A stretch of DNA of 64,000 bases, from the NCBI GenBank assembly GCA_022575985.1, contig JAKSXM010000017.1:99124-163123 (forward strand), in the 5' to 3' direction. Positions 11,819 through 25,299 of this stretch are shown piece after piece. Position 1 is the stretch's first letter, and each line of letters starts with the position of its first letter. The translations under genes and the position numbers were made by a program. Source of the DNA: Anagrus nilaparvatae (taxonomy: Eukaryota; Arthropoda; Insecta; Hymenoptera; Mymaridae). A model generated the notes under the pieces. That model searched no databases, was not told the DNA's origin, and worked only from the letters and a program-made list of their open reading frames with translations.

Positions 11819-14631
11819 AACAAGATAAATTCAATAATAGTTTTATTTTATTTTTTTAGATCATTTAACAACGTGGATAATCATTTTCATATCCACGTGT
11901 TTGTTTGATCATTTAATTTTTAACAAATAATTTAGTCACTTTTTAATTTTCACATTTTAATAATCACTCTTTATTTACACCATAGGTTTTTTTATTAAAC
12001 ACAAATCACAAAAAAAAACAACATAAAAAAACAATATTTATTTGTATTTATTTAAATGTTTAAAATTAAATAAATACATGATTTTTTAATTAATTAATCT
12101 TTAGATAAACATTTAAAGAGATAAAAACGATACGCAGTCACTAGTATCCCGTATACGTATGTCGGCATTTTAGTTAAACAAGTATAATTTCATATAATAG
12201 TAGTAACAGACACACATACACATAGACGATTTTAAATGTAGAAAAATAAAATGAAAAAAAGGCTTTTTTTGTTAGAGAAAAAAAAGGAAGATAATGTAAA
12301 TATACAAGATAGAGTAAGAGAGAAAATGTTTGTTACGCCTTAAATGTGGGTGGAGCTTAAAGCTTTTTGTGGGTTAAAGCTTTTATATATTAGCCAATCA
12401 GAATACAATATGAATTGCGCAGATGTAAATATATATATATAGTGTATGAAGCTTTTATTTAACTTTTAAATGTATGTATGTGTGAAAATATCTAAGAATT
12501 GTAGATGATAAAGGAAGAAAGTAGGATAAGGGATTAATTTTTTCTGTGTGATAAAAATGTATGGATATTAGGAATGTTAAAAAAGGATAGTAAATATTTA
12601 TTGCATAAAAGGAAGGGATATGATATCATGCGCTTTTATATAACACGCAGCCCTTACTATAAATTTAGAGACATATTTAACGATCGTAGACGGTATCTGA
12701 CTGGGTACAAAGTGGTTTGTCTTTGAATTAAACGGCACTTGCCAGTACTACTACTACTAAAAATACTTGTATCCTATTATAAGATCATAGTTGGGCAATC
12801 TAGGTGAATGATTTTATAAATACATGTATGTACTAACACATAGACGTATTTATAAAACTTGTGTATCTCTAAGTTGCCGCCTACTTGTAGTATAATATAT
12901 TCGGGTGGTTGGAGGTGTAACAGTCAATTTAGTCAAAAAAATAAAGAGAAGGGTTGTAACTAACTTTATAACTTGTATATATGATGATAACCATGATGAT
13001 TATATATATATTGCAGTTATTTAAGAGTATATTAGAACTCATGCTAGATGTTAACCAAGGGAAAAGCTTAAGATTATTATGAATGGTAATTGTAGTTGAA
13101 GATTTATGTATGTATATTTTATATTTAGCTATTTTCATAAAAATATCGTTATTTTTAGGGTATTTCATTATATTTTTAAGTATACTAGAGAAAATCTCTT
13201 AACTAGATAAATTATGTGTACATAAATATTATATTTTGTAAAATAGATTATATATATATATATATATATATAACTGAGGTTATTTGCCTAGCCATACTAA
13301 TATAAATGTATATATAGGCACACAAAGATATTGTTTACTCGGCCATTTAGATAATTGCTAGGTTATATCAAAATTTGAATATATATACCAATCGAAACAA
13401 AGTTTATTAAATATATATATATTTTGGTAAATGTGAAAGTATTGGTGAGGGTATTATATATACATATATTAATTAAATATACATTTATAGAGAATGAAAA
13501 TCAAAGAGAGAGAGAGTGAGAGAGAGAGAATTTGCGTAATGGAACATTAGCAACTCTGACGATTTACTGCATATGTATCGACGATTTTACGGTTCAAAAG
13601 ATTCTGATAGCTGAAATGGTATATTCAAATTTTGAGTAATTTGCAGATTTAATGTGAATATATTTATACAGATACTTGTTATATTTGTAGGTATATTAAA
13701 CTGGATGCTATTTCAAAAATTTTCTATTTTTATTAACAGTTCTCAAAATTTTCTCATTGAACAGAAAATTATTTTTGACAATTTTGGTTAATGTGCGACC
13801 ATTTAAAAAATTTTTTTTAGCCCAAAAAGGTTCAAAAAATGTTTAAAAATGCTTTTGTTTGCTGAAATATCAAATTCAATGAAGTATTTTTTATTTTCGC
13901 ATTTTACAAGCAAACGAGAAAAAATTTCGACAAAAATAAACGGCAGCATTAGCCAGGAAAATTTTAGATTCTAAAAACAGTTGACGAGAAAAAAATTTGT
14001 TTTAGCTCAATGTACATGATACGTTCGGTATAAAGGAGCTAATGGCATGATTCAAAAACTGAAAACTATTCAAAAGCTTTCAGAAATTTTATTTTTTGTT
14101 GATAAAAAGGCCAAATTTTTAACAACTCGCGTCCAGCCTAATATACATGAATGTATATGCATATTAGTTTATTTTGGAAAATTGGGTGTGTATGTATGCA
14201 TATATAATACATATTTGATTATGGAAATTTAATGCAATATTATACATGTATGTGTTTATTTAAAATTAAATTCTACATTTTAATAAAACAATTGATCTAA
14301 AAAAAAATTTTTTTTTGATTACAATATTTTTAATTTTTTGCTATTATTAACAAATGAAAATTTATGAATTTTATTTGTTAATTGAAAAAACTATGTTTCT
14401 TTAAATTTTTATTTAATATTTAGAAGATAGTATGGTTTTTAACATTGATGAAAGATATTGTAATTCAAATAGTTAACCGTTTTCTTGGTGGATACTTTGT
14501 TTATACAAAGTAACTATCCGAAAATGTTTCGAAGTATAACTAACAAGAAAAGTATAAAGGATTTATTAAGTTTATTTGCCTCTGAATTTCAGGACAGGTC
14601 GTGGCAGTTGAAAAAGCACCCCTCGTACTTT
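11819..14631. other. Upstream region of the slouch-like gene, no gene seen
   Basis: This should contain the 5' UTR and promoter of the minus-strand gene at 10906-11818. A CCAAT-like box beside a TATATATTA stretch lies at about 12385-12400, but no start site can be set. Simple repeats include a TA tract at 13249-13272 and a GA-rich tract at about 13502-13529. No coding exon with usable splice sites was found. Confidence 0.4.
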
Positions 14632-14790
14632 CAGTTTACCTGAATGGGCCTCCTGGGCCTAGAAATTAGAGGCCCTAGCAGGGTTTTGAACTATAAGATA
14701 GGATTTTTTAGGCTTATTTTTATCTTATAGCATAGAAACCTGATAGGGTGTATTCTTTCTAGGATCAGGAGGCCCATTCAGGTAAATGCA
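14632..14790. repeat. Short inverted-repeat element
   Basis: The left arm TTTACCTGAATGGGCCTCCT (14635 on) and the right arm AGGAGGCCCATTCAGGTAAA (to about 14787) are nearly perfect inverted copies about 85-90 bp apart. It is less AT-rich than its surroundings. Probably a small foldback or MITE remnant. Confidence 0.6.
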
Positions 14791-15638
14791 AATCGGGTTC
14801 CCAAACAGTTGACACTTTCCTTGTAATAATTTATTTGATCAAATAATTCAAATCCAGTCATCTTGTAATATGCAATTCGCGACTACCTATTTTTATTTTT
14901 TGATAAAGACTGAAAGTTGTTGAAAAAGTGTCCCCAGCTAATGTACAAAGAACTTTTATAAATTTAAAATTAAGCGAATAAAAGTTTTATAACGTAGAAA
15001 ACGAGTAAAAACGTGCTTCTATTTTAATACATTAGCAAGTCCACTATATGTTAACTTTTTCCCACTAATGAGGTAATTGTTACAACTATCGTGCTATAAT
15101 TCGTGACCTTCTAGATAAAATCCTTTCTTGCTTATAAACGTATACATAAATACACATTATATTAATATAAGAGCGAGGAAAACTTTGTATTCTCTCGAGT
15201 AGCGTTATGACAATTTTCACAGCTATTGTACCTTTTATATGAATACTCGACTTTTCTTTATATTATGTTATCTTTTAATTTTGATTTCAGTTTTATAACG
15301 CTAAGTTATTTGTTCTCATTTTATTGTTATTTCTTTTTCATTTTCACGTATTTTCTTAACGATTCCTCTTTAAAAATTTATTTTAGCGCTATTAACTCTC
15401 CTTTTTTAATTATTTAATATTTTAAATATTATTTTATGATTTTTTTTAGACGTATTTGTGTGGGTTCAAGCGTATGTCTATGAAAATGAATCGTAATCTA
15501 AGATAAAAAAATATTACTGTAAATTCAGTTGCCAATATTAATTTTTTATTCAGGCAAAAAATTTGTGAATATAATTTTTTGGTTCTCTGAAATTTTTGAG
15601 TTGTATCTTTCGAATCCTCACTTCCAAATTATCATATT

Positions 15639-16064
15639 CACTGTAAAAAGTAACTTTCTTAGATTTACAAAAAAAATAGAATTTATTCGAAAAATTAGTG
15701 AATTTTCAAAAAATTTTGTAAATATTCGATAAAAATCGTAAATTTACTAAATTTAGTATATTATCGAAAAATTCGAGAATTCTCGATTATTTTTTGTGAT
15801 TTTACGAAAAAAGTTGTAAATTCACAACTATTTTTCGCAAATTTACAACTATTTTTTGTAAATTTTCGAAAAATAATGTAAATTATCAATTTTTCTTGCG
15901 AATTCATAAAAAAAATCGATAATACTCGAATTTTTTGTTAATATACTAAATTTAGTAAATATACGATTTTTTTTTGAATATTTACAAATTTTTTCGAAAA
16001 TTTACTAATTTTTCGAAAATGTTCTAATTTTTTTGTTAATATAAGAAAGTTACTTTTTACAGTG
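15639..16064. mobile_element. MITE family 1, copy 1 (426 bp, self-complementary)
   Basis: Terminal inverted repeats CACTGTAAAAAGTAACTTTC and GAAAGTTACTTTTTACAGTG enclose a sequence that is an imperfect palindrome over nearly its whole length (TTTACTAAATTTAGTATATT mirrored by TAATATACTAAATTTAGTAAA). The same element recurs at 24112-24530 with high identity. No coding capacity. I could not find a convincing target duplication, so the superfamily stays open. Confidence 0.8.
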
Positions 16065-16368
16065 TTGCTTTTACGTTACTAATTGTAAATTATAGCTAAA
16101 AAAGTTTAAATAGTATATTTTTATCCTAGGGTGAATTCTGGGGCATTATTTTTTTAGGTCCAAGGGCACCCGTAATTGTCAGTATCAAGAACACGCGTAT
16201 TTTTGAATCACGCCACGGTCGGAAAATAATTTGGGTTTAGGAACTTAGAATAATCCGAGGTTAGGGACTTGATTTGGTTTTACAAGTTACTTTCAGAAGC
16301 TAGAATGTTTGTAATAGATAGTTGATAAACAGAAACATGTTTTAACAAGTAAGTTGTTTGTGTACTTA

Positions 16369-17619
16369 TAGTGGAAGCAAATTAGCATTGAATAGTGATG
16401 TAAAAGGGAAGTGCAATTTTTTTTTTTTTTCGTGTTTAATATACATATGTAAGAAGGAATCTGATTTCTTATGTGTCCCGGAGGGTAACTTTGCCAGATA
16501 TATGGCAAAAACTACTTTTTTGCTAAATTTTAAGAAGTTTGCTATATAATTGGAAATTCGAATTCAGTGAGTCAAAATATGTATAATAAAATCAGGAACT
16601 TATCAAAATTTTGAATTGTTTTAGCTACAGGATATTTAACATTTAGATTGTTATAAAATTTTGCAATAAATTGTTAATAACAAATAATTGACCACGAATT
16701 TTGCAAAACGGACCTCGGATTCGTGTTTAGGGGGTCAAAAAACATAAATTCCAGCCATTTTTTCGCATGGAGCTTTTATGGCATTAAATAGCATGCCTGA
16801 CGACAGGACCCAAAAAAACGTTATATTTGAGGTTAGGCCAAATTTTAAGAAAAATATTATGGCTAAATAAAAGTAAAAGTTAAATTTTGTATAAAATACG
16901 TAAGAAACAGCACAATAAATTCCGCAAATTACACCAAATACGGCAAAAATTTTAAAAATTTAAAAATTAATAGGGAATTTTTCATTCTTGCTCCTAAAAC
17001 GGGCATTTTAATTGAGCTAACGAATACTTACGCGTACTGAGATTAAAGTACATAAAAAAAGGCAACTTTAAAAAAAAAAAAATTTACCCTAGCATGTTTT
17101 TGCATAAAATGGCGCTAATTTCAAAATTGCTCAATTTTTGCGGAAAAATTTGATTTTTGGCCAAAAAAAAAAAATTTTTTTCACAAAAATTTAACCTCAT
17201 AGTCCCGTCATTAAAATACATATTTCCTGAGATTTTCATAAAAATCTGATTATTTTTGCCCAAGTTATTAAAAAAAAATAAAAAATTGGACAAAATTGGA
17301 TTTTTGGAGGTTAGGATATATTTTAATAGTAACCTCAACCCAATTAGTTCCATTCTCTGTCTAATTACGAAAATTTTTCCATTTTTTTTTTTTTTTTAAT
17401 GACCATTTTAACCAGAGATATGACAAAATCCGATAGCAAACTTCTTAAAATTTAGCAAAAAAGTAGTTTTTGCCATATATCTGGCAAAGTTACCCTCCGG
17501 GACACATAAGAAATCAGATTCCTTCTTACATATGTATATTAAACATGAAAAAAAAAAAAAATTGCACTTCCCTTTTACATCACTATTCAGTGATTTTTAT
17601 GTCTAATTCGCTTCCACTA
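16369..17619. mobile_element. Non-autonomous TIR element, about 180-bp TIRs, TA-flanked
   Basis: The arms 16371-16545 and about 17435-17617 are near-identical inverted repeats (tips GTGGAAGC and GCTTCCAC, inner part AACTTCTTAAAATTTAGC and its complement). TA lies outside both tips, as expected of a Tc1/mariner-type insertion. The roughly 890-bp interior has no recognisable transposase. The same short peptide can be read from both arms, but that is only a by-product of the inverted repeat. Confidence 0.72.
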
Positions 17620-19278
17620 TTATACAAACCCGGTGTAAGTTTTTTGGGGGATTATTTGTTATTCTTCAGATAGTTATATACGTGCAATATGGGCAATTAT
17701 TTATTTTTCTTTATTTTTATGACCAAGGATTGTGGTTTTGTAGTTGTCGAGAAATAAATGCTTTCTGACAACTGACAAGAAAGCTTTTTTTCAAACATGT
17801 GCACTAACGATGAAGACATTTAAAAAATAGTAGGAAGGAAATAAAAAATTTCAAGAAAATATAAAATCAAAACCCAAACCTGCCAATAAAAAAAAAATTA
17901 TTTTTTTAATTTTTTTGCTCCAGTGAAATTACCTAGATCAGCTATACATACACATATATTTATTTTAATTTAATACCTTCACACAGATATATAAAATCTA
18001 TAAAATTTCCATATATAGAGTAATTAGTGATTCCATTTGGTTTCGATCAGTTTATTTGCAACAAACCGTATCCATCAGTTATAACGATTATTCAATGTTT
18101 CTCTTTGCCAGAGTATTTATCGAATAATTGATATACAATATTGTTATATAATTGTTTTAATATTACTAAAAATAATTTTTAATTAAATATTTTTTTAATA
18201 GCTAATTAAAAATAAATTACATAATATTTTATAATTATATTAGAAGAAAAAATATTTTACTGAAAATTTATTTTGTGACAGGTGAGTACAAGCTTAAATC
18301 AATTATCTAGGTAACCAATGCCCTTGTTATCGGATACTTTATCTAATAGTTTACTGTAAACATTATTGTTTATGTATATATAAATACAAGTACAATTATT
18401 GGGCGCTTGTATAGGCAATAACTATATAGGGTTCTCGGTATATATATATAAGGCAGCAAGTAGAGAAAATCGAGATTCGGCCAGCCGTGACTCCCTATTT
18501 TGACTGTTCACTTATATATTATATTCGATCCCTGTATTAGCCACACGTTCAATGAATTTTGTCGATTATGCACAATTTCTTACGCACGAGTAATAAAAAT
18601 AAAACCCCTTCATTATATGGCGTATTATTTTTTTTAGTTATTTTTTTTTAAATAAGACATTTGTCACACACGTATATTTTCTATTATATATTATATTCTC
18701 ATTTTCTAATGTACAAGTATATAAATTGAGTTTAAGATTTATATTAAAGAGAGAAAAAGAAGTGAGAAATAAGGGTCGGGAAAATCGACGTCGATTATCC
18801 GGTTAAATTATAACGTACGTACCGGAACGAAATGATTTGCAAGCTTTGCACGTTTATATATATATATAGCTGGTTTCTCTAAGAGTAAGAGAGTTTATTA
18901 TACAATTACATTTATATGTAGAGAAATATATCCTTTTTAAGACACATCTGTTTTATGTGTAATCGAGCGTCTTTTATTTTAAGATATATACCCGTTTTAT
19001 CATTTTTTTTTCAAATTTATATAAATATATATCTATGTATAGGATCATGAAATAAGTATTATACTAAAAATCTGCTCATTTTGCCAAAAGTGTCAAAAAT
19101 TGTAGCAAAATGAGATTCTAAAATTTCAGCTCCTTATATTGAGTATTTCTAAAGACCTAGTGCCTCCAATTAAATGAGGTTATGTAAGGAGCAATTTTTT
19201 TAAAATCTTATTTAATTTATTGAATCCTTCCAAATTTCCGAATAATACATATGAATAATTTAACCCAATCTGGGCCCA
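17620..19278. other. Gene-free unique sequence
   Basis: No gene or clear transposon seen. A moderately GC-richer patch at about 18400-18560 has a TATATATATAAGGCAGC stretch followed by GATTCGGCCAGCCGTGACTCC. It reads like a promoter or a conserved regulatory block, but no exon follows it on either strand. Confidence 0.3.
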
Positions 19279-19790
19279 AATTGAAATGAAGGGTCGCAGA
19301 AATCGGTCCAAACTATTTTTTTCTAAAAGCACAACTAAAAATATGTACTCTCAGCCAATTTTATTTTTCTAGGTCAAATCATTGACAGACATTTTTGAGT
19401 TTTTGGCCTTCTTTGGTAAATTTACTCAAAATATTATTTTTTTTGCTACCAATTGGTTATTTTACGATAGAGAATTTTCGGCAGAGTTTAATTCCGGTGT
19501 TGAAGATTTGATTTGGATTGTACGTGTGCAAAAAATGAGGTTTTTCTTCACTACGCCTTTGGGCCAAAATAAAAAAACGTGTTTCTACTTATACAAAAAA
19601 TTATATTTTTTAAATTACTAATTTTTCAAAATTTTGAATTTACCAAAGTATAGGCCAAAAACACAAAAATGGCTGCCAAAAATCAATTATTAGACCTAGA
19701 CAGCTAAAATTAACTGCGAGTACTTATTTTTAGTTGTACTATCGGAAAAAAAGTTTGGACCATTTTATGCCACTTTTCAGTCCAATTTGA
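19279..19790. repeat. Foldback element, family with GGCCAAAA...CACAAAAATGG arms
   Basis: The left arm (about 19279-19440) and the right arm (about 19625-19790) are inverted copies. Shared pieces are GGTCCAAACTWTTTTTT, CACAACTAAAAATA and TTTGGTAAATT. The arm sequence GGCCAAAAACACAAAAATGG is also found in the arms at 35697-35870 and 37375-37560, so the two belong to one family. No coding capacity. Confidence 0.65.
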
Positions 19791-20645
19791 GGTAAAAACC
19801 CCTAGATTTGTAAATAAAAAATCAGCTGTGAATTAAATTTTCAATTTTGGTTAATACGTACAGCAACAAAAAATTTATAACTTGTTATATTTAGGGGTAC
19901 AAGAGGCGCCTCATTAATAATCAGAACACCTTCAATGGCGTCTACTAATTGGAAAAAATAGCTCTGAATAAACGCTTTAAAACTGTAAAGGTGCATGTTT
20001 CCAATATGGTTTGTTTAATCGAACTTTTACTAGCGCATACATTATCTGTGCTCCCAGTGTGCTACCCCTTGTTAACTACGCATACCTTCCGGTAACTTAA
20101 AATGACTCAGTGATAGCTTGAATGTTATTGCATAAAAATTGATTAACTTAGTCATAAAAAAATCTACGAATATTAAAAATTTTTAACTTGGCTCAGTTTT
20201 ACAAAAAATTTCAAAGTTCCAGAATCAGCTACAAAGTCTGAACCATTAAATAATTGGCATTTGAAAATAATCACAATTATAAAGCTTATTTCGTACTTGA
20301 AAAAAAAACTTATTAAAACTAAATATTTTCCTTTATTTTATTCCATTTTATTTATTCACCCTTCGTGTAACCTTTCTGACAGATAAAAAAAAAGTAGGAA
20401 TTTATTCATTTTTTTTAATGATTTTTTTTTATCCAGTTATTTCATATTCATCAATTTCCAATAAAGATGTATGAGGAATCTCCAACGTGTATAAACTTTA
20501 TAAAGTCGCAGGTGTATATAGAAATCGTAAACAATGACATAAAGTTATATATATATATAATATACCCTTGTTCAAAAACGAAACAAGTCAACCTTGTTGG
20601 ATCATCTTCACGCTTGTCTGGTTGGGTAGCAATCGGCCACCACGA

Positions 20646-20659
20646 TAATTGGCCAATTA
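20646..20659. promoter_or_regulatory. Palindromic pair of homeodomain-type sites
   Basis: TAATTGGCCAATTA is a perfect 14-bp palindrome made of two back-to-back TAATTG cores, the usual binding core of Antp/NK-class homeodomains. A CAAGTG NK2-type core lies some 10 bp on (CACCAAGTGAT). The surrounding 20460-20690 is less AT-rich than its neighbours and not obviously repetitive. A role as a cis-regulatory element of the nearby homeobox gene is inference. Confidence 0.3.
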
Positions 20660-21433
20660 AAATGCTCACCAAGTGATATATTCTATTTCTATATATATAA
20701 ACTATTGTGTTTAATATACATAGAAAACTATTTACCTGTCGTCCGATAATTATAATGGTTATATTTATAATAGTTTACTTCACTTTATATACGCGGTGTT
20801 CGTATTGATGAATTGTTTTCTATTAAATATACTCAAACTACGTATATACAAGAATTTTCTATTCAGATTTATTAAGACAATAGATGTTGAAATACAATTG
20901 AAATGTACAGTTTTTTATCAAATTTTTTTTTGTCACTTTAAAAAAAAAATAAAAATTACACGCAAAAAAAAATAATATGGTTGAGTTAACAATTATAGAT
21001 TTTATTTAGTTTTTTTAATCCTAACCTAAAAATAAAATTTTTCAAAAGGGGTGATAATTATTATCAAAGGATATTGATGGGAAGGAGGTTTAATAATAGG
21101 CAAGGATGTTAATGAGCATCCGATGATAATTATAAATGTAAGGGTTGATAAAGGATAATGTAGAAGAGTTAATAATAGACGAAAGTTGGGATACAGGAAA
21201 TAGAAATAAGTAGCTGTGATAAGATAAAATAATAAAATAATATGATAATTATTTCTCCTTGAGTGGCCTAATCTGCGTAGTTCAATGGAACTTAAAAAGT
21301 CTATCCGCGTGATTCTCTGCTAAGGACGTTTAAGTTCTTATTCACATTTTAATTACGGGTAGGGTGGGTGATTCATGATTTCTTGACTTGCTTCAAATAC
21401 TGGAAAAAATTTGGTTACGTCTGCCAATTTTAA

Positions 21434-21705
21434 TATGGAACATGGGTATTTAAAAAAGTTAGGTTCGGCAGGGGGCTGAAAAAGTGACGTTTTTAGGGGG
21501 GGTGAAATGGACTTAGAATATTTTCGATTTAGGGACTTAGAATAATTTGAAACGGGAGTCAGGGCCTAATCAGGCCCTGATAAGAACAAGACTTTAGAAT
21601 ACTTAAGTTTATGGACTTAGGATAATTTATATTTCGGTTTTTGGATTTATTACTGTTCATGTTCCATGCTCGTTGGTTGTACAGTTACACAAAACGATTA
21701 TAAAT
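21434..21705 (+). mobile_element. HINE-like repeat family, copy 1
   Basis: One end has TATGGAACATG. The other has CATGTTCCATGCTCGTTGG followed by a hairpin (TTGTACAGTTACACAA) and CGATTATAA. Inside are AAAAAGTGACGTTTTTAGG, a G run, GGACTTAGAATA and the palindrome GGGCCTAATCAGGCCC. The same modules recur in copies at 32.2, 33.0, 36.3, 38.8, 55.9 and 60.3 kb. Inverted subterminal repeats, a 3' hairpin and G-rich or tandem internal sequence fit Helentron-associated non-autonomous elements, though the class is inferred. Confidence 0.6.
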
Positions 21706-21726
21706 TTTTTTTTAAATTTTATATTT

Positions 21727-22650
21727 TTTAGGTCGCTGATTACGAAAATCGGGGTTTTTTCTATGAGACATTGGGGCTTGACTCTTAAATTGGCCAAAAC
21801 TTGCCCTAAAAAGGGCATTTTTGCTACATTCACTCAAGCCCTCTAAAATTTGGTATACGGGGGTTTTTTGGGTTGCTGATCACGAATATTAAGGTATTTT
21901 TTATGCAAAATGAGACCTTCACCCTTAAAATGACCCAAACTAGCCCTAAAAAGAGCGTTTTTGCTAAATTCTCTCTAGCCCTCTAAAATTTGGTATACAG
22001 AGGTTATTTGGGTCACTGATCACGAATATTAAGGTATTTTTTAATGCAAAATTAGACCTTCGCCCTTAAATTTGCCCAATTTAGCCCTAAAGAGGGCATT
22101 TTTGCTTCATTCACTCTAGCCCCTCTTGTGATTTTTTGTTAATTTTTCAAAAATCCTGTTATGTTTTTAGATAAAAATTAATGAATTATTTATTTACGAT
22201 ATTAATAATCTAACAATAAGTTTAAACCTTTTCAGGGGTAGTTTTGGCTAATTTAAGGGTGAAGGTCTAATTTTTTATAAAAATTGAGGTATTTTAGTGA
22301 CCCGAAAACCCCCGTATACCAAACTTCAAAGGCCTATAGAGTGAATACTGCGAAAATCCCCTTTTTGGGGCAGTTTTGGCCAATTTAAGGGTGAAGGTAT
22401 AATTTTGTATAAAAAATACCTTAATATTCGTGACCAGCGACCCCCGTAAACCAAATTTCAAAGGCTTAGAGTGAATATAGCAAAAATGCCCTTTTTAGGA
22501 CAAGTTTTGGACAATTTAAGGGATAAGCCCCAATTTCTCATAGAAAAGACTCCGATTTTCGTGTTTAGCGACCCAAAAAACCTATAGTAGACCAAATCTG
22601 ATGGTGGTCAGAAACAATACAACCCCCCCCCCCGTATTTTGACTGGAGTA
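21727..22650. mobile_element. Foldback element, arms of 140-bp tandem units (copy 1)
   Basis: The left arm holds three direct units of 140 bp (starting near 21731, 21871 and 22011; each has GGTCGCTGATCACGAATATT-like and CACCCTTAAATTGGCCAAAA-like blocks). The right arm carries the inverted copies (GTGACCAGCGACCCCCGTA, TTAGCGACCCAAAAAACC). The right tip ends CGTATTTTGACTGGAGTA, identical to the tip of the element at 26293-27087. The left tip is missing, and the element starts about 20 bp after HINE-like copy 1, so it is probably truncated there. Confidence 0.65.
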
Positions 22651-24111
22651 TAAAGACACAATAATAACAAAACTTTTTTTCTTCAATTAAAATGTAACGC
22701 CGTATGGCCAGAAAAATAAAGAATTACTCAGATCGTATGTACAAATCACCAACCAAGGTGAAGCTGTGGAAATTATTTTTTTAGCATTAGAATTTCTTTT
22801 GACTTATCTTTGTAAGTAATGAGGAACTGGATCTTTTCCTGGAATAGTAAACACGCATTCTGGTCACTAACAAAAAAATAATTTTTTTAGCCCTTAAGTT
22901 TTATGTCATTTGAAGTATTTTAAACGAAAAAGAAAAATTTGACTAGCCATAAACTTTTTTTTTTAGATAGAGTATAGACAAAGTTTTTTTTTTGGAGTTT
23001 AAGCTCAGGAAATTTTTGATTTACTTTGTACCTACAGATTTTTTGTAAGGGATTTCAGGCTTTATTCGAAATTTGATCTGGCCCGATATGGAGAAAAAAT
23101 CTGGACTTTCGGATCGGGTATCACCTAAAAAGAAATTTATTTAGATTTTTTTTAATTTTAGGTTTTTCAACCTCCTTGGCTCCTGCAATTTTTAAGATAA
23201 GGCCTATGGCAATATTATATTCCTGTAATTTCCAGAAAATTCTATAAACCTAAGGTATTAATTAATTTTTTCATATTATAAATGTCCAAAATAATGTAGA
23301 AATTTGAGCTTATGTCATACCTAATAAATATTGATACTGAATATTATTTTTAAGTATATTTTATTATTGTATATATATATTATAATCAAGTGTCACAATA
23401 TAATGAGAATAAGAACCAGGGTGAAAATCTGCTAACTATTACGGTATCAAGTATCGTCAATCTTCTAACCATAGAGATAATATAACAATATTTTGTATAT
23501 TATATTATTCTCTCTTGAAAACAACGCCCTAAGGATATGATTATATGTACTTCTCGATTATTATGCATGTATGTGTGTACAAGTTTACACGTAAATATAC
23601 ATTTTTCAACATCATGTCATATATACAACCAATACATACACCAAAACATGTATATATTTATATGAAGATGAACTATATATATCGTTTACGCGTTATTATT
23701 ACAGCGATACGACACGTTTTGGTGTCAAAAGTCCTTGGGCTCTACAAATGATATCGCTTCCATACTATTGTATATGATGTAACAACTGTCTCGAATGCAA
23801 TATATATTTTATATACCATAAATGTTGGTAATTTTTCTTTTTTGTTTTTTTAATGGCTATTTGGGAGTATTTTATAATAATTAAATTTTTGATAGCTTTT
23901 TTTTTGTAAAGCGTTTTATAAAAGTTTTGAAATATGAGCCTTTTTAATGGTAATTTTGTTTAATATAAATTGGCATTATAAATTAATGCTTAAATTTGTT
24001 TTTGTAAAATTTTTAACTATGAGTGTTTTTTAAATACTAGATACAAATTCAGGACTTGAATTTATAAATTTCAAAAATTTATTCTTGGTATTTATAAAAT
24101 ATACTATAAAA
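22651..24111. other. Gene-free, mixed repeats and unique DNA
   Basis: It begins with a half-copy of the hairpin module (TGGCCAGAAAAATAAAGAAT near 22704). The rest is AT-rich with no exon that I can support on either strand. The part from 23390 to 23830 looks unique. Confidence 0.3.
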
Positions 24112-24530
24112 AGTAACTTTCTTAGATTTACAAAAAAAATAGAATTTTTTCGAAAAATTAGTGAATTTTCAAAAATTTTTGTAAATATTCGATAAAAATC
24201 GTAAATTTACTAAATTTAGTATATTATCGAAAAATTCGAGAATTTTCGATTTTTTTTTTGTGATTTTACGAAAAAAGTTGTAAATTCACAACTATTTTTC
24301 ATAAATTTACAACTATTTCTTGAAAATTTTCGAAAAAAAAATTGTAAATTATCAATTTTTCTTGCGAATTCACAAAAAAAAATCGAGAATACTCAAATTT
24401 TTGGTTAATATACTAAATTTAGTAATTATACGATTTTTATCGAATATTTACACATTTTTTCGAAAATTTACTAATTTTTCGAAAATGTTCTAATTTTTTT
24501 GTTAATCTAAGAAAGTTACTTTTTACAGTG
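24112..24530. mobile_element. MITE family 1, copy 2
   Basis: This is a nearly full-length copy of the element at 15639-16064. The left tip has diverged to TACTATAAAAAGTAACTTTC; the right tip keeps GAAAGTTACTTTTTACAGTG. The internal palindromic blocks are retained in the same order. Confidence 0.8.
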
Positions 24531-25299
24531 TACTTTCATTTGAAGTTTAATCGACTTCAGTCATGCAGGGCAAATGCAGCCCGCTTAACTATTCAGCAAC
24601 CAATAGGATTACGCATAAAGGCTTCATATTGGCGATATCTCTTTTTTTTATAAAGGGATATTTTGGATATTATGTGTGTTTGCGGGTAACTTTTTCAACA
24701 AAAGTGCCTCAGATGCTCAGGGTCCGCAACGGGAGTCGGGAGTCATGACTCCCATTTTGGGAGTCAAAATTTTTTTTTTTTGGTCAGAATCGACTCGAAT
24801 TGGCTTAAAAAGGGTTTATAAAGGTTCCAATCATCACGACTCCCAACGACTCCCAACGACTCCCAAAAATTAGTAAAAAATTTTTTTTGTTAAAATCGCT
24901 CTAATTTGACTAATTCTTACGTTTTAAGAGTAATTTTAAAAAATTTTTAAATTTTTATTCATATTCAGTGTCAAATTGATGATTTTGGCAATTGACAGTT
25001 GTCACCTACTTGTTTTTAAAATATAGTCACACTGTATACAAAAAAAAATATGGGAAACGTGTAAATTTATATTTTTTAGTTATTTAATTTGAACGAAAAT
25101 ACGAGCAAAAATAGTCACGATAAATTTTTAGTATTTTTGTAGCTGTCGAGTAGCTGTCAATTATGTCATAATAAACTATTAACAATTTTGAGTAAATTTT
25201 TATAGAAAAAGGAAAATCTTATAACGATCCTGAATTATTTTTGGGCCCAATTTTTGGGTACCGCAAAGTCAAAATTTTGTTTTAAATTTATAATTATTC

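Noticed and set aside
11158..11820. Plus-strand frames opposite the homeobox-type exon
   Set aside because: Antisense shadows of the acidic and Ser/Thr-rich coding sequence on the minus strand.
16293..17673. The same short peptide (MPYIWQSYPPGHIRNQIPSY) encoded twice
   Set aside because: The two copies lie in the inverted arms of one TIR element; there is no start, splice or domain evidence for a gene.
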